Assembly (NCBI GenBank): GCA_037893225.1
Contig: JAZGUH010000115.1
Span: forward strand, 62,001 to 126,000
DNA: 64,000 nt
Origin: Hippasteria phrygiana
Taxonomy: Eukaryota; Echinodermata; Asteroidea; Valvatida; Goniasteridae
Direction: 5' to 3'
Shown: piece by piece, positions 38,953-50,973 of the stretch
Numbering within the stretch: the stretch's first letter is position 1
Layout: every line of letters starts with the position of its first letter
Notes under the pieces: generated by a model
Seen by the model: only the letters and a program-made list of their open reading frames with translations
Told to the model about the DNA's origin: nothing
Database searches by the model: none
Translations under genes and position numbers: made by a program

Positions 38953-41900
38953 TCATACCCTAGGGAATTTGACATGCATGGAGCAATAAATAAAAGGTAA
39001 TCTGCACACAGATGGTGCCCGGGAAGAAAATAAACATTGCGAGGTTTGAATTTTCTCCACAAGTGTTAACTCTAAGAAGCCACCGATAATTGCAACATGT
39101 AGCGCCAGATCTAAGCTATCCATACATGTCAAAATTACTGAATTTGGTTGATATTTCATGCAATTATGAATGAGTAAAGCAAGTCCATACCCCAGGGAAT
39201 TTGACATGCATGGAGCAATAAATAGACGGTAAAATGTACACAGATGGTGGCCGGAAAGAAAATAAACATTGCGAGGTTTGAATTTTCTCCACAAGTTTTA
39301 ACTCTAAGAAGCCGCCGATAATTGCAACATGTAGCGCCAGATCTAAGCTATCCATACATGTCAAAATTACTGAATTTGGTTGATATTTCATGCAATTATG
39401 AATGAGTAAAGCAAGTCATACCCTAGGGAATTTGACAGGCATGGAGCAATAAATAGAAGGTAATATGCACACAGATGTTGGCCGGAAAGAAAATAAACAT
39501 TGCGAGGTTTGAATTTTCTCCACAAGTTTTAACTCTAAGAAGCCACCGGTAATTGCAACATGTAGCGCCAGATCTAAGCTATCCATACATGTCAAAATTA
39601 CTGTATTTGGTTTATATTTCATGCAATTATGAATGAGTGAAGCAAGTCATACCCTAGGGAATTTGACATGCATGGAGCAATAAATAAAAGGTAATCTGCA
39701 CACAGATGGTGGCCGGGAAGAAAATATACATTTCGAGGTTTGAATTTTCTCCACAAGTGTTAACTCTAAGAAGCCGCCGATAATTGCAACATGTAGCGCC
39801 AGATCTAAGCTATCCATACATGTCAAAATTACTGAATTTGGTTGATATTTCATGCAATTATGAATGAGTAAAGCAAGTCATACCCCAGGGAATTTGACAG
39901 GCATGGAGCAATAAATAGAAGGTAATATGCACACAGATGTTGGCCGGAAAGAAAATAAACATTGCGAGGTTTGAATTTTCTCCACAAGTTTTAACTCTAA
40001 GAAGCCGCCGATAATTGCAACATGTAGCGCCAGATCTAAGCTATCCATACATGTCAAAATTACTGTATTTGGTTTATATTTCATGCAATTATGAATGAGT
40101 AAAGCAAGTCATACCCTAGGGAATTTGACATGCATGGAGCAATAAATAAAAGGTAATCTGCACACAGATGGTGGCCGGGAAGAAAATAAACATTGCGAGG
40201 TTTGAATTTTCTCCACAAGTGTTAACTCTAAGAAGCCACCGATAATTGCAACATGTAGCGCCAGATCTAAGCTATCCATACATGTCAAAATTACTGAATA
40301 TGGTTGATATTTCATGCAATTATGAATGAGTAAAGCAAGTCATACCCTAGGGAATTTGACATGCATGGAGCAATAAATAGAAGGTAATATGCACACAGAT
40401 GTTGGCCGGAAAGAAAATAAACATTGCGAGGTTTGAATTTTCTCCACAAGTTTTAACTCTAAGAAGCCGCCGATAATTGCAACATGTAGCGCCAGATCTA
40501 AGCTATCCATACATGTCAAAATTACTGTATTTGGTTTATATTTCATGCAATTATGAATGAGTAAAGCAAGTCATACCCTAGGGAATTTGACATGCATGGA
40601 GCAATAAATAAAAGGTAATCTGCACACAGATGGTGCCCGGGAAGAAAATAAACATTGCGAGGTTTGAATTTTCTCCACAAGTGTTAACTCTAAGAAGCCA
40701 CCGATAATTGCAACATGTAGCGCCAGATCTAAGCTATCCATACATGTCAAAATTACTGAATTTGGTTGATATTTCATGCAATTATGAATGAGTAAAGCAA
40801 GTCCATACCCCAGGGAATTTGACATGCATGGAGCAATAAATAGACGGTAAAATGTACACAGATGGTGGCCGGAAAGAAAATAAACATTGCGAGGTTTGAA
40901 TTTTCTCCACAAGTTTTAACTCTAAGAAGCCGCCGATAATTGCAACATGTAGCGCCAGATCTAAGCTATCCATACATGTCAAAATTACTGAATTTGGTTG
41001 ATATTTCATGCAATTATGAATGAGTAAAGCAAGTCATACCCTAGGGAATTTGACAGGCATGGAGCAATAAATAGAAGGTAATATGCACACAGATGTTGGC
41101 CGGAAAGAAAATAAACATTGCGAGGTTTGAATTTTCTCCACAAGTGTTAACTCTAAGAAGCCACCGATAATTGCAACATGTAGCGCCAGATCTAAGCTAT
41201 CCATACATGTCAAAATTACTGAATATGGTTGATATTTCATGCAATTATGAATGAGTAAAGCAAGTCATACCCTAGGGAATTTGACATGCATGGAGCAATA
41301 AATAGAAGGTAATATGCACACAGATGTTGGCCGGAAAGAAAATAAACATTGCGAGGTTTGAATTTTCTCCACAAGTTTTAACTCTAAGAAGCCGCCGATA
41401 ATTGCAACATGTAGCGCCAGATCTAAGCTATCCATACATGTCAAAATTACTGTATTTGGTTTATATTTCATGCAATTATGAATGAGTAAAGCAAGTCATA
41501 CCCTAGGGAATTTGACATGCATGGAGCAATAAATAAAAGGTAATCTGCACACAGATGGTGCCCGGGAAGAAAATAAACATTGCGAGGTTTGAATTTTCTC
41601 CACAAGTGTTAACTCTAAGAAGCCACCGATAATTGCAACATGTAGCGCCAGATCTAAGCTATCCATACATGTCAAAATTACTGAATTTGGTTGATATTTC
41701 ATGCAATTATGAATGAGTAAAGCAAGTCCATACCCCAGGGAATTTGACATGCATGGAGCAATAAATAGACGGTAAAATGTACACAGATGGTGGCCGGAAA
41801 GAAAATAAACATTGCGAGGTTTGAATTTTCTCCACAAGTTTTAACTCTAAGAAGCCGCCGATAATTGCAACATGTAGCGCCAGATCTAAGCTATCCATAC

Positions 41901-44900
41901 ATGTCAAAATTACTGAATTTGGTTGATATTTCATGCAATTATGAATGAGTAAAGCAAGTCATACCCTAGGGAATTTGACAGGCATGGAGCAATAAATAGA
42001 AGGTAATATGCACACAGATGTTGGCCGGAAAGAAAATAAACATTGCGAGGTTTGAATTTTCTCCACAAGTTTTAACTCTAAGAAGCCACCGATAATTGCA
42101 ACATGTAGCGCCAGATCTAAGCTATCCATACATGTCAAAATTACTGTATTTGGTTTATATTTCATGCAATTATGAATGAGTAAAGCAAGTCATACCCTAG
42201 GGAATTTGACATGCATGGAGCAATAAATAAAAGGTAATCTGCACACAGATGGTGCCCGGGAAGAAAATAAACATTGCGAGGTTTGAATTTTCTCCACAAG
42301 TGTTAACTCTAAGAAGCCACCGATAATTGCAACATGTAGCGCCAGATCTAAGCTATCCATACATGTCAAAATTACTGAATTTGGTTGATATTTCATGCAA
42401 TTATGAATGAGTAAAGCAAGTCCATACCCCAGGGAATTTGACATGCATGGAGCAATAAATAGACGGTAAAATGTACACAGATCGTGACCGGAAAGAAAAT
42501 AAACATTGCGAGGTTTGAATTTTCTCCACAAGTTTTAACTCTAAGAAGCCGCCGATAATTGCAACATGTAGCGCCAGATCTAAGCTATCCATACATGTCA
42601 AAATTACTGAATTTGGTTGATATTTCATGCAATTATGAATGAGTAAAGCAAGTCATACCCTAGGGAATTTGACAGGCATGGAGCAATAAATAGAAGGTAA
42701 TATGCACACAGATGTTGGCCGGAAAGAAAATAAACATTGCGAGGTTTGAATTTTCTCCACAAGTTTTAACTCTAAGAAGCCACCGATAATTGCAACATGT
42801 AGCGCCAGATCTAAGCTATCCATACATGTCAAAATTACTGTATTTGGTTTATATTTCATGCAATTATGAATGAGTAAAGCAAGTCATACCCTAGGGAATT
42901 TGACATGCATGGAGCAATAAATAAAAGGTAATCTGCACACAGATGGTGGCCGGGAAGAAAATAAACATTGCGAGGTTTGAATTTTCTCCACAAGTGTTAA
43001 CTCTAAGAAGCCACCGATAATTGCAACATGTAGCGCCAGATCTAAGCTATCCATACATGTCAACATTACTGAATTTGGTTGATATTTCAAGCAATTATGA
43101 ATGAGTGAAGCAAGTCATACCCTAGGGAATTTGACATGCATGGAGCAATAAATAAAAGGTAATCTGCACACAGATGGTGGCCGGGAAGAAAATATACATT
43201 TCGAGGTTTGAATTTTCTCCACAAGTGTTAACTCTAAGAAGCCGCCGATAATTGCAACATGTAGCGCCAGATCTAAGCTATCCATACATGTCAAAATTAC
43301 TGAATTTGGTTGATATTTCATGCAATTATGAATGAGTAAAGCAAGTCATACCCCAGGGAATTTGACAGGCATGGAGCAATAAATAGAAGGTAATATGCAC
43401 ACAGATGTTGGCCGGAAAGAAAATAAACATTGCGAGGTTTGAATTTTCTCCACAAGTTTTAACTCTAAGAAGCCGCCGATAATTGCAACATGTAGCGCCA
43501 GATCTAAGCTATCCATACATGTCAAAATTACTGTATTTGGTTTATATTTCATGCAATTATGAATGAGTAAAGCAAGTCATACCCTAGGGAATTTGACATG
43601 CATGGAGCAATAAATAAAAGGTAATCTGCACACAGATGGTGGCCGGGAAGAAAATAAACATTGCGAGGTTTGAATTTTCTCCACAAGTGTTAACTCTAAG
43701 AAGCCACCGATAATTGCAACATGTAGCGCCAGATCTAAGCTATCCATACATGTCAAAATTACTGAATTTGGTTGATATTTCATGCAATTATGAATGAGTA
43801 AAGCAAGTCATACCCTAGGGAATTTGACAGGCATGGAGCAATAAATAGAAGGTAATATGCACACAGATGTTGGCCGGAAAGAAAATAAACAATGCGAGGT
43901 TTGAATTTTCTCCACAAGTTTTAACTCTAAGAAGCCACCGATAATTGCAACATGTAGCGCCAGATCTAAGCTATCCATACATGTCAAAATTACTGTATTT
44001 GGTTTATATTTCATGCAATTATGAATGAGTAAAGCAAGTCATACCCTAGGAAATTTGACATGCATGGAGCAATAAATAAAAGGTAATCTGCACACAGATG
44101 GTGCCCGGGAAGAAAATAAACATTGCGAGGTTTGAATTTTCTCCACAAGTGTTAACTCTAAGAAGCCACCGATAATTGCAACATGTAGCGCCAGATCTAA
44201 GCTATCCATACATGTCAAAATTACTGAATTTGGTTGATATTTCATGCAATTATGAATGAGTAAAGCAAGTCCATACCCCAGGGAATTTGACATGCATGGA
44301 GCAATAAATAGACGGTAAAATGTACACAGATGGTGGCCGGAAAGAAAATAAACATTGCGAGGTTTGAATTTTCTCCACAAGTTTTAACTCTAAGAAGCCG
44401 CCGATAATTGCAACATGTAGCGCCAGATCTAAGCTATCCATACATGTCAAAATTACTGAATTTGGTTGATATTTCATGCAATTATGAATGAGTAAAGCAA
44501 GTCATACCCTAGGGAATTTGACAGGCATGGAGCAATAAATAGAAGGTAATATGCACACAGATGTTGGCCGGAAAGAAAATAAACATTGCGAGGTTTGAAT
44601 TTTCTCCACAAGTTTTAACTCTAAGAAGCCACCGATAATTGCAACATGTAGCGCCAGATCTAAGCTATCCATACATGTCAAAATTACTGTATTTGGTTTA
44701 TATTTCATGCAATTATGAATGAGTAAAGCAAGTCATACCCTAGGGAATTTGACATGCATGGAGCAATAAATAAAAGGTAATCTGCACACAGATGGTGGCC
44801 GGGAAGAAAATAAACATTGCGAGGTTTGAATTTTCTCCACAAGTGTTAACTCTAAGAAGCCACCGATAATTGCAACATGTAGCGCCAGATCTAAGCTATC

Positions 44901-47042
44901 CATACATGTCAAAATTACTGAATTTGGTTGATATTTCAAGCAATTATGAATGAGTGAAGCAAGTCATACCCTATGGAATTTGACATGCATGGAGCAATAA
45001 ATAAAAGGTAATCTGCACACAGATGGTGGCCGGGAAGAAAACATACATTTCGAGGTTTGAATTTTCTCCACAAGTGTTAACTCTAAGAAGCCGCCGATAA
45101 TTGCAACATGTAGCGCCAGATCTAAGCTATCCATACATGTCAAAATTACTGAATTTGGTTGATATTTCATGCAATTATGAATGAGTAAAGCAAGTCATAC
45201 CCCAGGGAATTTGACAGGCATGGAGCAATAAATAGAAGGTAATATGCACACAGATGTTGGCCGGAAAGAAAATAAACATTGCGAGGTTTGAATTTTCTCC
45301 ACAAGTTTTAACTCTAAGAAGCCGCCGATAATTGCAACATGTAGCGCCAGATCTAAGCTATCCATACATGTCAAAATTACTGTATTTGGTTTATATTTCA
45401 TGCAATTATGAATGAGTAAAGCAAGTCATACCCTAGGGAATTTGACATGCATGGAGCAATAAATAAAAGGTAATCTGCACACAGATGGTGGCCGGGAAGA
45501 AAATAAACATTGCGAGGTTTGAATTTTCTCCACAAGTGTTAACTCTAAGAAGCCACCGATAATTGCAACATGTAGCGCCAGATCTAAGCTATCCATACAT
45601 GTCAAAATTACTGAATTTGGTTGATATTTCATGCAATTATGAATGAGTAAAGCAAGTCCATACCCAGGGAATTTGACATGCATGGAGCAATAAATAGACG
45701 GTAACATGTACACAGATGTTGGCCGGAAAGAAAATAAACATTGCGAGGTTTGCATTTTCTCCACAAGTGTTAACTCTAAGAAGCCGCCGATAATTGCAAC
45801 ATGTAGCGCCAGATCTAAACTATCCATACATGTCAAAATTACTGAATATGGTTGATATTTCATGCAATTATGAATGAGTAAAGCAAGTCATACCCTAGGG
45901 AATTTGACAGGCATGGAGCAATAAATAGAAGGTAATATGCACACAGATGTTGGCCGGAAAGAAAATAAACATTGCGAGGTTTGAATTTTCTCCACAAGTT
46001 TTAACTCTAAGAAGCCGCCGATAATTGCAACATGTAGCGCCAGATCTAAGCTATCCATACATGTCAAAATTACTGTATTTGGTTTATATTTCATGCAATT
46101 ATGAATGAGTAAAGCAAGTCATACCCTAGGGAATTTGACATGCATGGAGCAATAAATAAAAGGTAATCTGCACACAGATGGTGGCCGGGAAGAAAATAAA
46201 CATTGCGAGGTTTGAATTTTCTCCACAAGTGTTAACTCTAAGAAGCCACCGATAATTGCAACATGTAGCGCCAGATCTAAGCTATCCATACATGTCAAAA
46301 TTACTGAATTTGGTTGATATTTCAAGCAATTATGAATGAGTGAAGCAAGTCATACCCTAGGGAATTTGACATGCATGGAGCAATAAATAAAAGGTAATCT
46401 GCACACAGATGGTGGCCGGGAAGAAAACATACATTTCGAGGTTTGAATTTTCTCCACAAGTGTTAACTCTAAGAAGCCGCCGATAATTGCAACATGTAGC
46501 GCCAGATCTAAGCTATCCATACATGTCAAAATTACTGTATTTGGTTTATATTTCATGCAATTATGAATGAGTAAAGCAAGTCATACCCTAGGGAATTTGA
46601 CATGCATGGAGCAATAAATAAAAGGTAATCTGCACACAGATGGTGGCCGGGAAGAAAATAAACATTGCGAGGTTTGAATTTTCTCCACAAGTGTTAACTC
46701 TAAGAAGCCACCGATAATTGCAACATGTAGCGCCAGATCTAAGCTATCCATACATGTCAAAATTACTGAATTTGGTTGATATTTCATGCAATTATGAATG
46801 AGTAAAGCAAGTCATACCCTAGGGAATTTGACAGGCATGGAGCAATAAATAGAAGGTAATATGCACACAGATGTTGGCCGGAAAGAAAATAAACAATGCG
46901 AGGTTTGAATTTTCTCCACAAGTTTTAACTCCAAGAAGCCACCCATAATTGCAACATGTAGCGCCAGATCTAAGCTATCCATACATGTCAAAATTACTGT
47001 ATTTGGTTTATATTTCATGCAATTATGAATGAGTAAAGCAAG
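38953..47042. repeat. Domain M HOR unit C with internal expansion, 35 monomers (8090 bp)
   Basis: Matches unit B at a constant offset of 7629 from its start to about 44500; the match reaches back to 37797 against 30168. It shares gatcgtgacc (42480-42489) and caacattact (43064) with unit B. The aacaatgcg monomer at 43808 recurs at 46812, 13 monomers (3004 bp) later. Between them lies an L-type stretch that includes the m8/m9 pair at 45426-45887. The monomer at 46812 also has two private changes, actccaag and cacccataat. Confidence 0.82.
45426..45887. repeat. L-type m8/m9 dimer inside domain M
   Basis: The pair is joined by gtccatacccaggg and its second monomer carries gtaacatgtacac and gcatttt. 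This is the m8/m9 pair of domain L and occurs nowhere else between 24617 and 50973. A private G-to-A change (agatctaaac) lies at 45819. It is either a remnant of the ancestral array or a conversion patch. Confidence 0.78.
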
Positions 47043-50000
47043 TCATACCCTAGGAAATTTGACATGCATGGAGCAATAAATAAAAGGTAATCTGCACACA
47101 GATGGTGCCCGGGAAGAAAATAAACATTGCGAGGTTTGAATTTTCTCCACAAGTGTTAACTCTAAGAAGCCACCGATAATTGCAACATGTAGCGCCAGAT
47201 CTAAGCTATCCATACATGTCAAAATTACTGAATTTGGTTGATATTTCATGCAATTATGAATGAGTAAAGCAAGTCCATACCCCAGGGAATTTGACATGCA
47301 TGGAGCAATAAATAGACGGTAAAATGTACACAGATGGTGGCCGGAAAGAAAATAAACATTGCGAGGTTTGAATTTTCTCCACAAGTTTTAACTCTAAGAA
47401 GCCGCCGATAATTGCAACATGTAGCGCCAGATCTAAGCTATCCATACATGTCAAAATTACTGAATTTGGTTGATATTTCATGCAATTATGAATGAGTAAA
47501 GCAAGTCATACCCTAGGGAATTTGACAGGCATGGAGCAATAAATAGAAGGTAATATGCACACAGATGTTGGCCGGAAAGAAAATAAACATTGCGAGGTTT
47601 GAATTTTCTCCACAAGTTTTAACTCTAAGAAGCCACCGATAATTGCAACATGTAGCGCCAGATCTAAGCTATCCATACATGTCAAAATTACTGTATTTGG
47701 TTTATATTTCATGCAATTATGAATGAGTAAAGCAAGTCATACCCTAGGGAATTTGACATGCATGGAGCAATAAATAAAAGGTAATCTGCACACAGATGGT
47801 GGCCGGGAAGAAAATAAACATTGCGAGGTTTGAATTTTCTCCACAAGTGTTAACTCTAAGAAGCCACCGATAATTGCAACATGTAGCGCCAGATCTAAGC
47901 TATCCATACATGTCAAAATTACTGAATTTGGTTGATATTTCAAGCAATTATGAATGAGTGAAGCAAGTCATACCCTAGGGAATTTGACATGCATGGAGCA
48001 ATAAATAAAAGGTAATCTGCACACAGATGGTGGCCGGGAAGAAAACATACATTTCGAGGTTTGAATTTTCTCCACAAGTGTTAACTCTAAGAAGCCGCCG
48101 ATAATTGCAACATGTAGCGCCAGATCTAAGCTATCCATACATGTCAAAATTACTGAATTTGGTTGATATTTCATGCAATTATGAATGAGTAAAGCAAGTC
48201 ATACCCCAGGGAATTTGACAGGCATGGAGCAATAAATAGAAGGTAATATGCACACAGATGTTGGCCGGAAAGAAAATAAACATTGCGAGGTTTGAATTTT
48301 CTCCACAAGTTTTAACTCTAAGAAGCCGCCGATAATTGCAACATGTAGCGCCAGATCTAAGCTATCCATACATGTCAAAATTACTGTATTTGGTTTATAT
48401 TTCATGCAATTATGAATGAGTAAAGCAAGTCATACCCTAGGGAATTTGACATGCATGGAGCAATAAATAAAAGGTAATCTGCACACAGATGGTGGCCGGG
48501 AAGAAAATAAACATTGCGAGGTTTGAATTTTCTCCACAAGTGTTAACTCTAAGAAGCCACCGATAATTGCAACATGTAGCGCCAGATCTAAGCTATCCAT
48601 ACATGTCAAAATTACTGAATTTTGTTGATATTTCATGCAATTATGAATGAGTAAAGCAAGTCCATACCCCAGGGAATTTGACATGCATGGAGCAATAAAT
48701 AGACGGTAACATGTACACAGATGGTGGCCGGAAAGAAAATAAACATTGCGAGGTTTGAATTTTCTCCACAAGTTTTAACTCTAAGAAGCCGCCGATAATT
48801 GCAACATGTAGCGCCAGATCTAAGCTATCCATACATGTCAAAATTACTGAATTTGGTTGATATTTCATGCAATTATGAATGAGTAAAGCAAGTCATACCC
48901 TAGGGAATTTGACAGGCATGGAGCAATAAATAGAAGGTAATATGCACACAGATGTTGGCCGGAAAGAAAATAAACATTGCGAGGTTTGAATTTTCTCCAC
49001 AAGTTTTAACTCTAAGAAGCCACCGATAATTGCAACATGTAGCGCCAGATCTAAGCTATCCATACATGTCAAAATTACTGTATTTGGTTTATATTTCATG
49101 CAATTATGAATGAGTAAAGCAAGTCATACCCTAGGGAATTTGACATGCATGGAGCAATAAATAAAAGGTAATCTGCACACAGATGGTGGCCGGGAAGAAA
49201 ATAAACATTGCGAGGTTTGAATTTTCTCCACAAGTGTTAACTCTAAGAAGCCACCGATAATTGCAACATGTAGCGCCAGATCTAAGCTATCCATACATGT
49301 CAAAATTACTGAATTTGGTTGATATTTCAAGCAATTATGAATGAGTGAAGCAAGTCATACCCTAGGGAATTTGACATGCATGGAGCAATAAATAAAAGGT
49401 AATATGCACACAGATGTTGGCCGGAAAGAAAATAAACATTGCGAGGTTTGAATTTTCTCCACAAGTTTTAACTCTAAGAAGCCGCCGATAATTGCAACAT
49501 GTAGCGCCAGATCTAAGCTATCCATACATGTCAAAATTACTGTATTTGGTTTATATTTCATGCAATTATGAATGAGTAAAGCAAGTCATACCCTAGGGAA
49601 TTTGACATGCATGGAGCAATAAATAAAAGGTAATCTGCACACAGATAGTGCCCGGGAAGAAAATAAACATTGCGAGGTTTGAATTTTCTCCACAAGTGTT
49701 AACTCTAAGAAGCCACCGATAATTGCAACATGTAGCGCCAGATCTAAGCTATCCATACATGTCAAAATTACTGAATTTGGTTGATATTTCATGCAATTAT
49801 GAATGAGTAAAGCAAGTCCATACCCCAGGGAATTTGACATGCATGGAGCAATAAATAGACGGTAAAATGTACACAGATGGTGGCCGGAAAGAAAATAAAC
49901 ATTGCGAGGTTTGAATTTTCTCCACAAGTTTTAACTCTAAGAAGCCGCCGATAATTGCAACATGTAGCGCCAGATCTAAGCTATCCATACATGTCAAAAT

Positions 50001-50973
50001 TACTGAATTTGGTTGATATTTCATGCAATTATGAATGAGTAAAGCAAGTCATACCCTAGGGAATTTGACAGGCATGGAGCAATAAATAGAAGGTAATATG
50101 CACACAGATGTTGGCCGGAAAGAAAATAAACATTGCGAGGTTTGAATTTTCTCCACAAGTTTTAACTCTAAGAAGCCACCGATAATTGCAACATGTAGCG
50201 CCAGATCTAAGCTATCCATACATGTCAAAATTACTGTATTTGGTTTATATTTCATGCAATTATGAATGAGTAAAGCAAGTCATACCCTAGGGAATTTGAC
50301 ATGCATGGAGCAATAAATAAAAGGTAATCTGCACACAGATGGTGCCCGGGAAGAAAATAAACATTGCGAGGTTTGAATTTTCTCCACAAGTGTTAACTCT
50401 AAGAAGCCACCGATAATTGCAACATGTAGCGCCAGATCTAAGCTATCCATACATGTCAAAATTACTGAATTTGGTTGATATTTCATGCAATTATGAATGA
50501 GTAAAGCAAGTCCATACCCCAGGGAATTTGACATGCATGGAGCAATAAATAGACGGTAAAATGTACACAGATGGTGGCCGGAAAGAAAATAAACATTGCG
50601 AGGTTTGAATTTTCTCCACAAGTTTTAACTCTAAGAAGCCGCCGATAATTGCAACATGTAGCGCCAGATCTAAGCTATCCATACATGTCAAAATTACTGA
50701 ATTTGGTTGATATTTCATGCAATTATGAATGAGTAAAGCAAGTCATACCCTAGGGAATTTGACAGGCATGGAGCAATAAATAGAAGGTAATATGCACACA
50801 GATGTTGGCCGGAAAGAAAATAAACATTGCGAGGTTTGAATTTTCTCCACAAGTTTTAACTCTAAGAAGCCACCGATAATTGCAACATGTAGCGCCAGAT
50901 CTAAGCTATCCATACATGTCAAAATTACTGTATTTGGTTTATATTTCATGCAATTATGAATGAGTAAAGCAAG
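47043..50973. repeat. Right part of domain M, 17 monomers (3931 bp), mosaic
   Basis: CCCGGG monomers start at 47043, 49586 and 50280. The monomer pair at 48430-48892 is L-like: no CCCGGG, and gtaacatgtacac in the second monomer, though preceded by gcaagtcc as in M. It also has a private attttgttg change near 48620. The monomer at 49355 is a hybrid. The mixture suggests repeated exchange near the domain border. Confidence 0.78.
49355..49585. repeat. Hybrid monomer with an 8-bp breakpoint interval
   Basis: Left part ccctaggg, gacatgc and aaaagg (diagnostic A at 49395), as in the m5 type. From 49404 it has aatatgc and gatgttggcc, as in the m3/m6 types, with gttttaac, ccgccg and tgtatttgg after. 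The switch therefore lies in 49396-49403, one of the best resolved in the window. Confidence 0.8.

Larger units (their letters stand above)
24617..50973. repeat. Domain M: second HOR family of the same monomer
   Basis: All 20 monomers that follow a CCCGGG monomer here carry gtaaaatgtacac and are preceded by gcaagtcc, where domains L and R have gtaacatgtacac and gcatgtcc. CCCGGG monomers begin with ccctaggg (or ccctagga) instead of cccaaggg and are much denser, spaced mostly 694, 925, 1618 or 1849 bp. Long units start at 25082, 31324, 38953 and 47043. The right border is gradual: the last gtaaaatgt lies in the monomer at 50511 and clear L-type order resumes by about 51205. Confidence 0.87.

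Noticed and set aside
24388..50973. A mobile element or gene cassette at the change of pattern near 24.6 kb and 51 kb
   Set aside because: The sequence stays in 231-bp register across both borders and consists only of the same monomer family; there are no terminal repeats or foreign sequence.
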